The notes under the pieces were generated by a model that saw only the letters and a program-made list of their open reading frames with translations, made no database searches and had not been told where the DNA came from. A DNA stretch of 31,703 nucleotides from JAJVID01 sp035275345 (GTDB taxonomy: Bacteria > Acidobacteriota > Blastocatellia > RBC074): the NCBI GenBank assembly GCA_035275345.1, contig DATEMY010000682.1, positions 1 to 31,703 of the forward strand. Direction: 5' to 3'. Shown in pieces: positions 1-12,058 of this stretch. Numbering within the stretch: the stretch's first letter is position 1; every line of letters begins with the position of its first letter. Position numbers and translations under genes: made by a program.

Positions 1-798
<798 letters not shown>

Positions 799-822
799 AG
801 TTGATTTCTGACCTCAAGATTG

Positions 823-841
823 GCGCCACGCCGCGTGGCGC
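823..841. other. Short hairpin in the secA leader
   Basis: An 8-bp perfect stem (gcgccacg / cgtggcgc, 3-nt loop) lies about 25 bp upstream of the secA start codon, within the presumed 5' leader of secA. No U-tract follows it on either strand, so it is not a convincing intrinsic terminator. A role in leader structure is possible but unsupported. Confidence 0.3.
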
Positions 842-929
842 GAATGATACGAACATATCGAAAATGAAAACTGCGCAAACAATCGAAAATTCTAGTTGAC
901 GGTATAGTGAGCGTCAAGCAGGTCGTCTT

Positions 930-958
930 TTGACGCATGTCCATCGCTGTGGCACAAT
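930..958 (+). promoter_or_regulatory. Sigma70-like promoter for the 76-aa gene
   Basis: TTGACG at 930-935, a 17-bp spacer, then CACAAT at 953-958 (four of six consensus bases, including the last three). Predicted transcription starts near 965, giving a leader of about 60 nt before the ATG at 1026. This is pattern matching only. Confidence 0.4.
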
Positions 959-984
959 GCCCACCTACTTTGAGACTCACTCTC

Positions 985-1015
985 GAAATAATTCAGGAGA
1001 GAAATAATTCAGGAG
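985..1015 (+). repeat. 16-bp tandem duplication carrying the ribosome binding site
   Basis: The unit gaaataattcaggaga occurs at 985-1000 and again (15 of 16 bases) at 1001-1015. Each copy carries a CAGGAG Shine-Dalgarno core. Only the second copy is at a usable distance (10 nt) from the ATG at 1026. It looks like a recent local duplication of the ribosome binding site. Confidence 0.7.
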
Positions 1016-1025
1016 CAAAAATCGA

Positions 1026-1256
1026 ATGAGCGAAATCACGAACACCGAAACCACCGATGTTCAAAAAGGGGCGCCGGCGGAGGCGTTACAAGAAGAAATC
1101 TCGTATCACGCAGTTGAGAAGGATGGGAAGATCACGGCCATCTGGGAGATGCGCGGGCGCAAACACGTGCGCACGATTGACCCGCGCAGTCAGGAGGGGC
1201 GCCACTTGCTCGGTCACACCGACAATCAAGAAAACGCGCAGAGCGCTCAAGCTTAG
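1026..1256 (+). CDS. Small hypothetical protein, 76 aa
   Basis: Function not recognised. It is a hydrophilic 76-residue protein with an acidic N-terminal third, a central stretch with alternating hydrophobic residues (ISYHAVEKDGKITAIWEMRG, compatible with a beta hairpin), then a basic, His-containing segment and a polar tail. It has no signal peptide and no membrane segment. The start is supported by a Shine-Dalgarno sequence (AGGAG at 1011-1015) and a plausible promoter at 930-958. The overlapping frame at 1057-1263 has no ribosome binding site and an Arg-rich shadow composition, so it was not called. The gene is divergent from secA and is followed by a hairpin repeat that separates it from the Rad50-like gene. 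Confidence 0.65.
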   Translation: MSEITNTETTDVQKGAPAEALQEEISYHAVEKDGKITAIWEMRGRKHVRTIDPRSQEGRHLLGHTDNQENAQSAQA

Positions 1257-1259
1257 TGA

Positions 1260-1357
1260 TTAGTGCGCAGTGTGCAACGCGTAGTGGGCGGTTGATCCGC
1301 CCGCTACGCGCTGCGCGCTACTCACTGCCCACTCTGCCCGCCGCTCTCCACTGCTCA
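1260..1357. repeat. Intergenic long-hairpin repeat, heptamer type (copy 1)
   Basis: The whole gap between the 76-aa gene and the Rad50-like gene is an imperfect inverted repeat. The core stem is gcgtagtgggcgg / ccgcccgctacgc around a ttga loop at about 1280-1309, and the outer arms (gtgattagtgcgcag / ctgcgcgctactcac) also pair. It shares the identical 16-mer ctactcactgcccact (1318-1333) with the element at 20154-20270 (there 20248-20263). Both elements end within about 10 bp of the next start codon. Confidence 0.75.
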
Positions 1358-1367
1358 ATGTCCTGCC

Positions 1368-4406
<3,039 letters not shown>

Positions 4407-4461
4407 CCAATCGCGTGGATTCGCGTGATGCGCGGGCGTTTTTATCGAAGGAGTTGACGCG

Positions 4462-5073
4462 ATGCATCGGGGCACATCGATAAATCAGGGCATAGCGATG
4501 AGTAAAAGCCTGGATTTGATTCCGCAATTGCGGGAATATTATCGCCAAGTCGAGGAGATAAAACGCGTCGCTGACGATTTGGTGGAGGGTTTGAATGAGG
4601 AGCAGTTCAACTGGCGCCAAAGCCCTGAAAGGTGGTCCATCAACGAATGTCTGGAACATCTCAATGTCACCGCGCGGCTCTACTGGTCAGTCCTGGCCGA
4701 AGCCCTCAGCGGGGCCCGGATACAGGGTTGGTTCAGCAAGGGGCCGTACAAGCGCACCTGGTTGGGGCCTCTGATGATTAGCTCGATGGAACCGCCGGTG
4801 AGAATAAGGTTCAAAGCGTCTCGGCGCTTCAGGCCTCCCGACGACATACCGATGAGCCAGGTGATACCGCAGTTCATGGCTTTCCAGGATCGGCTGCTCG
4901 GCTTGATCCGCGACGCCAACGGCGTCGACCTGGGCCGGCCGAGAGTGTTGGCGCCGGGAAACAAATTTATCAAACTCACATTGGGAGAGGGGATCGGCTT
5001 GATGACGGCGCACGAGCGCAGGCATCTGTGGCAGGCGCGGATGATTATGGTCGATCCGACGTTTCCGAAATGA
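4462..5073 (+). CDS. DinB-like (DUF664/damage-inducible superfamily) protein
   Basis: A 203-residue protein with the layout of the DinB/YfiT four-helix metal-binding superfamily. The N-terminal helix is followed by WSINECLEHLNVTARLYW (first histidine), and the C-terminal helix carries TAHERRHLWQARMI (two further histidines). These are the usual three positions for a divalent metal. Members are thiol- or metal-dependent transferases, or of unknown function; the substrate cannot be told. AAGGAG at 4448-4453, 8 nt from the ATG at 4462, supports this start over the internal ATG at 4498, which lacks a good site. It follows the Rad50-like gene by 55 bp on the same strand, with convergent SDR downstream. 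Confidence 0.8.
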   Translation: MHRGTSINQGIAMSKSLDLIPQLREYYRQVEEIKRVADDLVEGLNEEQFNWRQSPERWSINECLEHLNVTARLYWSVLAEALSGARIQGWFSKGPYKRTWLGPLMISSMEPPVRIRFKASRRFRPPDDIPMSQVIPQFMAFQDRLLGLIRDANGVDLGRPRVLAPGNKFIKLTLGEGIGLMTAHERRHLWQARMIMVDPTFPK

Positions 5074-5085
5074 GGCTTTCTCTAC

Positions 5086-5865
5086 TCACCGGTTCGGCGG
5101 CGCTCCTACCGGGTATTGCTCCAGATCGAGCACCGCGCCTGTGATCAGCTCGCTTTCTTCGCTGGCGAAATAGACCGCGGCCAGCGCGATGTCGCGCGGC
5201 GCCAGCAACCTCCCCCAGGGACGCGTCTTGATCGCCGCTTCCAGCCAGTCTTCTCCCCGGCCCTCTTCAACCGTTTTCACATGATGCTCATTAGGCGTCA
5301 GCGTCCAGCCGACATTGAGCTGATTCACTCGGATCCGGTACTGGTTCAGATAGCTTGCGGTGTTTTTGCTGAGCGTCATCATCGCGCCCTTCGTGGCCGA
5401 GTAGGCCATCAACTTCGGCTCGCCGATGTACGAGTTGACCGATCCGATGTTGAGAATCGAGCCCTGACGGCGCTCTTTCATGTGCTTGACGGCTTGCTGC
5501 ATGCAGATGAAGGCGCTCCGGACATTGGTTGCAAACAGTTTGTCCCACAACTCGACGGTCGTGTCTTCGATCGTGCCTCGCGTGCTCAAGCCCACATTGT
5601 TGACCAGCGCGTCGATCCGGCCGTAATGCTCTACAGTCTTGTCGATCAGCGCGCGGCAATCGGCTTCCGAGGTAACGTCGGCTCGAATAAAGATCGCCTG
5701 AGCGCCTTGCGCCTCGATGTCCGCGGCGACGGCCCTGCCCTTCTCTTCATCTCGTCCCGAAACGACCACGCGCGCGCCTTCTTCGGCGAACAACCGCACG
5801 ATGCCTTCGCCCATTCCCGCGCCCGATCCCGTGACGACCGCTACTTTGTCTTTCAATCGGTTCAT
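5086..5865 (-). CDS. SDR-family NAD(P)-dependent oxidoreductase
   Basis: A classical short-chain dehydrogenase/reductase of 259 residues, the normal family length. The cofactor motif TGSGAGMG is at residues 12-19, NNVG at 89-92, and the catalytic set is N114, S142, Y155 and K159 (YSATK). D39 in GRDEEKG after the second strand leaves NAD versus NADP preference open. The C-terminus ends in SELITGAVLDLEQY, typical of the family. The substrate is likely a sugar, polyol or ketoacid, inferred from the co-directional xylose-isomerase-like gene 84 bp upstream. The ribosome binding site is AAAGG, about 11 nt before the start. Plus-strand open frames over this gene (for example 5116-6504) are shadows. 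Confidence 0.93.
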   Translation of the reverse strand: MNRLKDKVAVVTGSGAGMGEGIVRLFAEEGARVVVSGRDEEKGRAVAADIEAQGAQAIFIRADVTSEADCRALIDKTVEHYGRIDALVNNVGLSTRGTIEDTTVELWDKLFATNVRSAFICMQQAVKHMKERRQGSILNIGSVNSYIGEPKLMAYSATKGAMMTLSKNTASYLNQYRIRVNQLNVGWTLTPNEHHVKTVEEGRGEDWLEAAIKTRPWGRLLAPRDIALAAVYFASEESELITGAVLDLEQYPVGAPPNR

Positions 5866-5890
5866 ATTGCCGATAACCTTTCCAATCCAA

Positions 5891-5915
5891 TTTCCTGTCT
5901 GCCATTTTCCCGACC
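5891..5915. repeat. Fragment of the 15-bp-unit hairpin repeat
   Basis: The 16-mer ctgtctgccattttcc (5895-5910) in the SDR/isomerase gap is identical to a stretch of the right arm of the element at 22846-22990. Only about 25 bp are recognisable here, so it looks like a remnant or a minimal copy. Confidence 0.5.
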
Positions 5916-5949
5916 AAGCGGCGGCTTACTTTTGAAGCCGTCCACCCGG

Positions 5950-6831
5950 TCAACCGAAATGCTCGGCGATCTTCGCGCGCAGAAATCCTACAGATTCATG
6001 CAACTCCTCCATTCCATTCTCTCCGTCTTCAATCGAAATCCAACCATCGAAACCTTCTCTTCGGAGGGTCGAGAAGATCGCGTCGTAATCGTTCAGCCCC
6101 TTGCCGATGACTCCGTGCTTCAGGTTTTTCGCATAGCCCATCGAACCATCCTGCTTCTTCAAATCTTCGATCGTCCCCCTTATCAGGTAGCGATCCGAAG
6201 CGTGCATCGTGACGACGCGGTGTTTGACGGCGGCCAGGACTTCAAGCGGATCTTCGCCACAGATGATCGCGTTCGACGGATCGAAATTGACGCCGAACCA
6301 GGGCGAGTCTATTTGGTTGATGACTTCAAGGAAGACGTCCAGACGCTGCGCGAATTCGGGATATTTCCAGTATCCGTCTTTGTAATGATTTTCCATATTC
6401 AAAACGATATTGTGTTCGGCGGCGTAAGGAATCACCTCCTTAATGCATTCAACGGCGTAACGCACGCCGTCCTCGCGCGACACGTCGTCCCGCCGCTGGC
6501 CTGATAGCACTCGGCAGTATCGTCCGCCGAGTTGCGCCGTCAGGTCGATCCAAAGTCGCTCCTTTTCGATCTCTTCCGCGCGCGCCAGCGCGTCGTGCCG
6601 CGTAAAATCGGGCGAGCAGCACATCATCGGAATTTCAAGCCATTTCGAATCCGCGTACCGCTTGACTTTCGCCACATACTCCGGGTCGAAGCTGGCGAAG
6701 AAGCCGGGATACATCTCGACGCCGTCCACGCCGAGCGTCGCGGCAAGATCAATCCAATCGAAGAGCGTCATCGTGCGCGTGACGCAGAGGTCGTCCATGT
6801 AACATTTCGGGAAGGCGCTGAGTTTCGGCAT
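5950..6831 (-). CDS. Sugar phosphate isomerase/epimerase, xylose-isomerase-like TIM barrel
   Basis: A 293-residue AP-endonuclease-2/xylose-isomerase-fold enzyme. Candidate metal ligands at barrel strand ends are E147 (NMENH), D184 (NFDPSN), H210 (MHASD) and E268 (SIEDG), the E-D-H-E set of this family. Other family landmarks are DGVEMYPGF near residue 40 and HGVIGKGLNDYD near 239-250. It probably isomerises, epimerises or dehydrates a sugar or polyol; the exact substrate cannot be read. There is no signal peptide, so it is cytosolic. It is upstream of and co-directional with the SDR gene, and the two together suggest polyol or sugar-acid catabolism. Confidence 0.9.
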   Translation of the reverse strand: MPKLSAFPKCYMDDLCVTRTMTLFDWIDLAATLGVDGVEMYPGFFASFDPEYVAKVKRYADSKWLEIPMMCCSPDFTRHDALARAEEIEKERLWIDLTAQLGGRYCRVLSGQRRDDVSREDGVRYAVECIKEVIPYAAEHNIVLNMENHYKDGYWKYPEFAQRLDVFLEVINQIDSPWFGVNFDPSNAIICGEDPLEVLAAVKHRVVTMHASDRYLIRGTIEDLKKQDGSMGYAKNLKHGVIGKGLNDYDAIFSTLRREGFDGWISIEDGENGMEELHESVGFLRAKIAEHFG

Positions 6832-6958
6832 TTTAGCTTCGGACGGTTCCTTTCAAAGACTTTATATAGGGCATGGTTCGGTAACGCTATTTAGCCATCT
6901 CTTCGAGGCGTTTACAACATTTGTTCAGACTGCGTTCTTAATTGCTGGAAATATTTTA

Positions 6959-8164
6959 TTACTTATCATCCAAATCCGCCTTATTGCTACGGTATGGTTG
7001 ATAATTGCGCCCCCAATCCACGCCGATCACTTCCAGCGAGATTCGATCGCCGTTCACTTTTACCAGCACGTAATGATAAGCGCCATCGCCCGGCTCGTAG
7101 GCGGGCTTGGCGATGCGGTCGAGCGTGACCTTCTGGGCGGCGTTGTCACTGATGTACTGGCGCGTGTCGGGGTCGCCCAAGTACGCGTAGAGCGGCGCGC
7201 CTCCTCCGCCCGTGACGACGTGATCGAGCCGGTGTTTGCCCGCCTCGTCTTCGTAACGCTCCACCCAATGCTCAAAGAAATGTTCATGTCCCGTGAAAAA
7301 TAGTCTGACGTGATGTTTGCGGAAGAGCGGCAGGTATTTTTGCCGGATGATCCCGGTCGGCGCCTCAACTCTCGCCCCGCCATGAGGACCCGAAGAGAAA
7401 GCCGGGTGATGGCTGTAAACGATCACATGCCGGTAGCGGGCGCGGTCAAGCCCTTCAAGCTGCGCTTTGATCCACTCGAACTGTTTTTCGTCGCCCGCTA
7501 TGTTTGAATCGAAGGCGATGACAAAGGTGTGGCCGTAGCCGAATGAAAAGACGGGATAGCCCGTTAAGCGCCGGGTCGAACCTTCTGGCGGAATCAGTTC
7601 GGAGTTGGCTGAAAAGAAGTTTTTCAACCCCGGCTGCCGGCGCGGATCGTCGTGAGTCGCGGCGCTCGTTACGTCGTGATTGCCCGGCGCGAGGAAATAG
7701 GGCGCGCCGCCTTCCTGCGTTAACCGATTGATCAGGTCAACATAGCTCGCATTCCACTGCCGCCCGATTGCGCCGTTGGCCACTCCATCTCCGGTTTGAA
7801 TCACGAAACGAACCGGGAAGGGGGTCTTTTCGAGCCTCTTGATCGAAGCGATCGCGGAGTTGATGATCAGCGAATGCTCGTACTGAAGCTCGAATCCGTC
7901 GCGACGCCCTCGCGTGTCGCCGTAGACGATGAAGGAGAACTGGTTGACTCCGGCCGAATCTTTTTCGTTCGGCATCGGCGTGCGGGGCGCTTTGATCGCG
8001 CGTACCGGCTCGTTGATCGCTTCCGGAGGCAGGGCGGTTTGCTGTTGCGCAGCCGGCTCCTGGGGTTGTGGCTGTTTCGCAGGTTGTGTTTGCGAATTTT
8101 GCCCTGCTGTTAGCGCGAATACCCAAAGCAGCGCGTGAGCGGGCGCGAGAAATAGTCTAAACAT
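6959..8164 (-). CDS. Secreted calcineurin-like metallophosphoesterase
   Basis: A 401-residue exported phosphoesterase. The N-terminus is a signal peptide (hydrophobic residues 3-20), followed by a Gln/Pro-rich linker to about residue 65. The dimetal core is complete: D83 (YGDTR), D126 (TGDG), GNHD at 161-164, H252/H253 (YSHHP), and GHEH with H293 and H295. This order matches purple-acid-phosphatase-like and calcineurin-like esterases. The phosphoester substrate is unknown. AGGA in the leader of the ATG supports the start, and a good -10 lies upstream. It is downstream of the minus-strand operon ending at 8320 but probably has its own promoter. Confidence 0.93.
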   Translation of the reverse strand: MFRLFLAPAHALLWVFALTAGQNSQTQPAKQPQPQEPAAQQQTALPPEAINEPVRAIKAPRTPMPNEKDSAGVNQFSFIVYGDTRGRRDGFELQYEHSLIINSAIASIKRLEKTPFPVRFVIQTGDGVANGAIGRQWNASYVDLINRLTQEGGAPYFLAPGNHDVTSAATHDDPRRQPGLKNFFSANSELIPPEGSTRRLTGYPVFSFGYGHTFVIAFDSNIAGDEKQFEWIKAQLEGLDRARYRHVIVYSHHPAFSSGPHGGARVEAPTGIIRQKYLPLFRKHHVRLFFTGHEHFFEHWVERYEDEAGKHRLDHVVTGGGGAPLYAYLGDPDTRQYISDNAAQKVTLDRIAKPAYEPGDGAYHYVLVKVNGDRISLEVIGVDWGRNYQPYRSNKADLDDK

Positions 8165-8228
8165 ATTTTTTTCCTGTCGGTTAATTGGGATATTGGAATC
8201 GCGGTGTTTAGCAGATCACAACGGTGAA

Positions 8229-8257
8229 ATTATAAGAGAACCATTTCTCGTTGTAGT
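8229..8257 (-). promoter_or_regulatory. Promoter for the metallophosphoesterase gene
   Basis: On the minus strand there is a perfect TATAAT (8229-8234 read in reverse) with a weak ACTACA -35 (8252-8257) at 17 bp. The predicted leader is about 60 nt. It also implies that the operon at 8320-14438 can be separated from this gene. Confidence 0.45.
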
Positions 8258-8288
8258 GTTAATTCTTTATTCAAACTTCCGGCGTCGA

Positions 8289-8321
8289 TCAGGCTGGTTG
8301 CAAGACGGTTTTCACATACTT
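8289..8321 (-). pseudogene. Relic of an alcohol dehydrogenase 3' end
   Basis: Read on the minus strand the segment encodes K-Y-V-K-T-V-L-Q-P-A-stop, nearly the same as the C-terminus of the zinc dehydrogenase at 9387-10439 (N-Y-V-K-T-V-L-L-P-Q-A-stop). The two DNA copies differ mostly at third codon positions. It begins at the stop codon of the FG-GAP-like gene, in another frame. It is most simply a leftover gene end, displaced or duplicated when the FG-GAP-like gene was inserted. Confidence 0.55.
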
Positions 8322-9387
8322 ACATACAGTCTCTGAAATAGTACCCGAGTCCTTTGGGATAGAACGTAACACAGTAAAAGTCGCTCTCGGACATGCCGAG
8401 GTAAAGGCGGCGTTTCGCCACCTGATTGTAGACAATGTAGCATCGCCCGATGTCGATATATCCATCTTCAAAATAGCTCGGGGCTTTTTTATCGCCGAAC
8501 GGCGCATTGAAGATGGCAATGGCGAATCCATGTTCCGGTCCCTTCTTCAAGTTAACCAGAAGCACGGCAAAATCGTTTTTGCCGTCGCGATTGAAATCTC
8601 CGATTGAATAATACGGGTTAAAATCTTTGCCCCAGTCTTTCCTCCAGATTTCTAGGTTTTCTTGGTCGGCGCAGTCAGATTCAGAAGCAAGTCGTAAATA
8701 ACGTTTTTCTTTCAACCATCTTTCCAATACCGGATTGTGTTCGGTGCGCAAATACGCGGGTAACTTGATTTTCACATGCGGAGTCCCTTTCGGTTTCGCC
8801 ATTTCGATTATCTCACCGAGATTCACTTTTGCCTCAGTTGAGTTCGCCGCGTCGATTTTCAGCGTCTCACAAAGGGAGTTGAAGTCGCTTATCGCTTTTT
8901 CAATCCACTCCGGGTCACTGTTTTCAAGAAGTGGAAAGGACATCAACACATCTACAGCGATTCCGTTTGCGCAACCGAACCTGTTTAACATCACATAAGG
9001 CGATCCGCTGCTGTACACGCTCCAGACGATAGTACGCCATTCTTTGCCATCAAGAATATCATTGACAATTGTCTGGCCTGGATAACTATAGACTTTATCA
9101 CCGATCTCTTTGGCCGTGACTCCTGTGGACACGATGTTCGCTACAATCGCGACGTTTGCGCTATGCGTGGTTTTCTCAGTTTTAGGATTTGGAATGAGAA
9201 TTGAGATCTTGCCGGCTGTATCTGAGTCTGCCTGATGTTGGATTTTCCAGTGAGCCGCCAGCGTAAATGTCACTCTTTTCTGGATAAGAGATGATGTGTG
9301 TAGCTGCGCCGAGACTATCGGCGCAGCGGCGACGAATATGATGGCTATCAAAAGTGATTTCGGCATAGATTGGTTCTTCGCCATCAT
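8320..9387 (-). CDS. Secreted hypothetical protein with an FG-GAP-like repeat
   Basis: A 355-residue protein with a signal peptide (LLIAIIFVAAAPIVSAQ, cleavage after SAQ near residue 28). Most of it is not recognised. Near residues 260-275 it has DFNRDGKNDFAVLL, a D-x-N-x-D-G-x-x-D calcium-loop and strand pattern typical of FG-GAP/VCBS repeats. A second possible blade, YFEDGYIDIGRCYIV, follows. The start ATG overlaps the dehydrogenase stop by one base (TAATG), but there is no good ribosome binding site, so an internal start at Met8 is possible. By eye it is more AT-rich than the dehydrogenase, and a displaced dehydrogenase tail lies at its 3' end. Both suggest insertion. Confidence 0.75.
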   Translation of the reverse strand: MMAKNQSMPKSLLIAIIFVAAAPIVSAQLHTSSLIQKRVTFTLAAHWKIQHQADSDTAGKISILIPNPKTEKTTHSANVAIVANIVSTGVTAKEIGDKVYSYPGQTIVNDILDGKEWRTIVWSVYSSGSPYVMLNRFGCANGIAVDVLMSFPLLENSDPEWIEKAISDFNSLCETLKIDAANSTEAKVNLGEIIEMAKPKGTPHVKIKLPAYLRTEHNPVLERWLKEKRYLRLASESDCADQENLEIWRKDWGKDFNPYYSIGDFNRDGKNDFAVLLVNLKKGPEHGFAIAIFNAPFGDKKAPSYFEDGYIDIGRCYIVYNQVAKRRLYLGMSESDFYCVTFYPKGLGYYFRDCM

Positions 9388-10439
9388 TACGCTTGGGGAA
9401 GTAAAACGGTCTTCACGTAATTGCCATTATGCATCCCGTCGAAACAATCCCGCCAATCATCCAATCCCGCGACGCGGCTGATTATCGGCTCCAGATTGAT
9501 TTGCCCTGACGCCAGCATCGAGACGACCATCTCCCAGTTCTGGAAAGTATGGCTGAAGCTACCTTGCAGCGTGACGGCTTTCTGCACCAGCGGATCGAGC
9601 GAGAAGCCCAAAGGCTGCGGTCCCCAACCAACCTTAGTAATCTGACCGGCAGGTCGCACGATATCGAGCGCGGTCTTCAATGCCGCCGACGCTCCGGCCG
9701 CGTCAATTACCAGATGCGCTCCAAGTCCATCGCCGACGCCGTGGACGAAATCTTTCAGGTCGACTTCCTGCAAATTGATTGCGTGCGTGGCTCCGATTTC
9801 CCTTGCCGCCGCCAGCCGCGACGCGTCCTGCGCCAGACCGGCGACGATCAGCGCGCCAGCGCCGGCCAGTCGAGCCATCTCCGCGCAAAGCAATCCGATC
9901 GGACCGGGCCCCAACACGACCACCGTGTCGCCTGGTTTGACCTTGCTCTTCTCGAGCACCGCGTTGTAGCCGACGCAACAAGGCTCGGTCAGCGCGGCCT
10001 TTTCAAACGGCAAGCTGTCGGGAATGTGATGCAGGCATCGTTCCGCGACTTTCACGAACCCGGCCATCGCGCCGTTGATGCCGTAACCGAAACCTTTGCG
10101 TTCGGGGCACAAGTTATAAGCCCCGGTGCGGCACATCATGCATTTGCCGCAGATGTACGAGGCGGTTTCTGAAACGACGCGGTCGCCTTCTTTGACCCCG
10201 CGCACCCGGCTGCCGGTTCTGGCCACCATACCGCCGAACTCATGACCGAGAACAACAGGCGTCGCCACAGGCCAACTTTGCGAGCCGTGATATTGATGCA
10301 CGTCGCTGCCGCAGACGCTCACCGAGCCGACTCGCAACAACACTTCGTCTTCGCCGATTTCTGGGATCGGCATCTCGCGCACTTCCACTGAACCCGGCTT
10401 CAAATCATATTGCACGACCGCAGCCATTGTTGAACTCAT
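9387..10439 (-). CDS. Zinc-dependent alcohol/polyol dehydrogenase (MDR family)
   Basis: A 350-residue medium-chain dehydrogenase of the sorbitol/threonine dehydrogenase type. Catalytic zinc ligands are C43, H66 and E67 (GHE), with E152 available. The structural zinc lobe has C97, C100, C103 and C111. The Rossmann motif GPGPIG is at residues 177-182. The likely reaction is NAD(P)-linked oxidation of a sugar alcohol or related secondary alcohol. GAGGA 7 nt before the ATG supports the start. The start overlaps the stop of the three-Cys-motif gene by 4 bp (ATGA), indicating translational coupling. With the hexulose-6-phosphate-synthase-like gene upstream it fits carbohydrate catabolism. Confidence 0.94.
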   Translation of the reverse strand: MSSTMAAVVQYDLKPGSVEVREMPIPEIGEDEVLLRVGSVSVCGSDVHQYHGSQSWPVATPVVLGHEFGGMVARTGSRVRGVKEGDRVVSETASYICGKCMMCRTGAYNLCPERKGFGYGINGAMAGFVKVAERCLHHIPDSLPFEKAALTEPCCVGYNAVLEKSKVKPGDTVVVLGPGPIGLLCAEMARLAGAGALIVAGLAQDASRLAAAREIGATHAINLQEVDLKDFVHGVGDGLGAHLVIDAAGASAALKTALDIVRPAGQITKVGWGPQPLGFSLDPLVQKAVTLQGSFSHTFQNWEMVVSMLASGQINLEPIISRVAGLDDWRDCFDGMHNGNYVKTVLLPQA

Positions 10440-11191
10440 ACTGTTTTCCTCATAGATGATTGCATTTCATTATTGATTAATTTGACAACAGGCATCTCGT
10501 CCCAAGTTCGGCCCTCTAGATCGCGACCTGTTTTACTCTTACGAACCCCACCCCATTGCTTAAAGAAAAATGGAACGCGAGCTTTGCGGCACTGATCGCG
10601 GATATCTTTCACCCATTGGGGATTCATCATTCTTGCGCCCGGCCCTGATTCACCACCGACAATCACCCAGTCAATTCCTTTCAAGTCAAGGTTGAGCAAG
10701 GGACCAAGAAGCGGCTCTAGCGACAGAAATTTCACGCAAGCTTTGGTCTGACGCAGATGATCAATCCGATAGACGTAATCTTGATTCTCGACACTGACTC
10801 CCATCCAGATGTTTGGAGGCCAGGGCAAGCCTTCACTAATTGTAGAAAGCCTCTCAGCTCTCTTAGTCAAGACTTGAAACTGATGCCAATGAGCTTTACC
10901 CATTACATCGAAAACACGTCGAATGAAATCAACCGGAACATCTTTGTGAAACAGGTCGCTCATCGAATTAACGAACACTTTGCGAGGTTTTTTCCATCGC
11001 AACGGTAACCCCAAGGATTGCTCTTGCAGCGTCAACTCAAAGCCATTTGCATAGTTTGCTTGACCCATGGCTTGAAGCCGCACTGCTAAGCGCTCAGCGT
11101 AACAATGTTTACAACCCGGGCTGATTTTTGTGCAGCCGGTCAATGGATTCCACGTTGCCTCAGTCCATTCGATTGCTGAATTTGTTGCCAT
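10436..11191 (-). CDS. Three-Cys-motif protein, phage Gp37/Gp68 family (DUF5131)
   Basis: A 251-residue protein starting MATNSAIEWTEATWNPLTGC. The cysteines C20, C27 and C30 form CX6CX2C (CTKISPGCKHC), a motif that resembles but differs from the radical-SAM CX3CX2C. Later landmarks match the family: NSMSDLFH, MGVSVE, LSLEPLLG, VGGESGPGARMM and VPFFFKQWGG. By family knowledge it occurs as an obligate pair with TcmP, often on mobile DNA, and its reaction is not established. An Fe-S or radical-SAM-like enzyme is an inference. GGAG upstream and 4 nt after the TcmP stop define the start; a longer in-frame reading to 11332 would overlap TcmP by 137 bp. It is more AT-rich than the genes on either side. 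Confidence 0.92.
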   Translation of the reverse strand: MATNSAIEWTEATWNPLTGCTKISPGCKHCYAERLAVRLQAMGQANYANGFELTLQEQSLGLPLRWKKPRKVFVNSMSDLFHKDVPVDFIRRVFDVMGKAHWHQFQVLTKRAERLSTISEGLPWPPNIWMGVSVENQDYVYRIDHLRQTKACVKFLSLEPLLGPLLNLDLKGIDWVIVGGESGPGARMMNPQWVKDIRDQCRKARVPFFFKQWGGVRKSKTGRDLEGRTWDEMPVVKLINNEMQSSMRKTV

Positions 11192-11195
11192 TGAA

Positions 11196-12058
11196 TTACT
11201 TCTCCAAAATGTGACGCGCGATTCTGAGTGCGGGATGTTTACCTTTGGGATTGCCAACAGCAAAACAGAGCAAAAATATAGGATTGTTGCGGGAATTGTA
11301 TAGCGGGAGAGGATTGGGAGCCACCCCCGCAAAAACGGTGTCCAGCCGATTGACGAAATATTGGCTGATTGAATCGAAGTCTCCTATTTTCTCCGTCATC
11401 TCTTCTTCCCCAAAAAGACTCTGAGTCTTGCTTTTCCGATAAAACACATCATACCAGTCAGACGCTCCGAACATCTCGTCAAGTTTGTTACGCCAATTTG
11501 GGCTGATTCGCCCCGACTTAGTAAGAATTCTGTTCACTGCGATTCCCAAAGGGAAAAGCAACCACAGATCGATGGCTTGAGTCTGTCCGATAGCCTCTAT
11601 GGTATCCCAAGTAACCTGCATGCCAAACGGATCGAGAAACAATACGGCACGGTGGTTCTTCCATGATGGGCCTTGGCATAAGCCTTTGAGAAATGCGTTA
11701 GCGTCTTTATTTTCTAACTTGATGTCTTCTGCGAGGTGGGGGAATTCCTCTTTAAGCTTTTGAAGTTCAGCAAATCTATTAGGATCTTTCTCGATGAAGA
11801 TGTACTTGTGGAACCTTGGTTCCACTTGAAGCGCGATGCGAGCTGATCCATCAAGGAAGCTATCCATTTCGGGGAATAAGAGCGATTCTGGTTCATCGTC
11901 GGCTGATGTCGTGCGATAGCCTGTACCGGCAAATGCATCTATGTAGGCAGTCTTGAAAGGCGTATTTTTCAAGGCGGTCCTGTACCCAATCAGATACTGA
12001 CGCACACTTTCCAGCTTTTTCTCTGTCCAGCCACCTCCGAAAGATTGCTTTGCCCGTT

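Noticed and set aside
5116..6504. 462-codon plus-strand open frame
   Set aside because: It spans the antisense of two well supported enzymes with catalytic residues on the minus strand.
6959..8164. SbcD/Mre11 partner for the Rad50-like ATPase
   Set aside because: It has a signal peptide and a different metallophosphoesterase layout, and is on the other strand.
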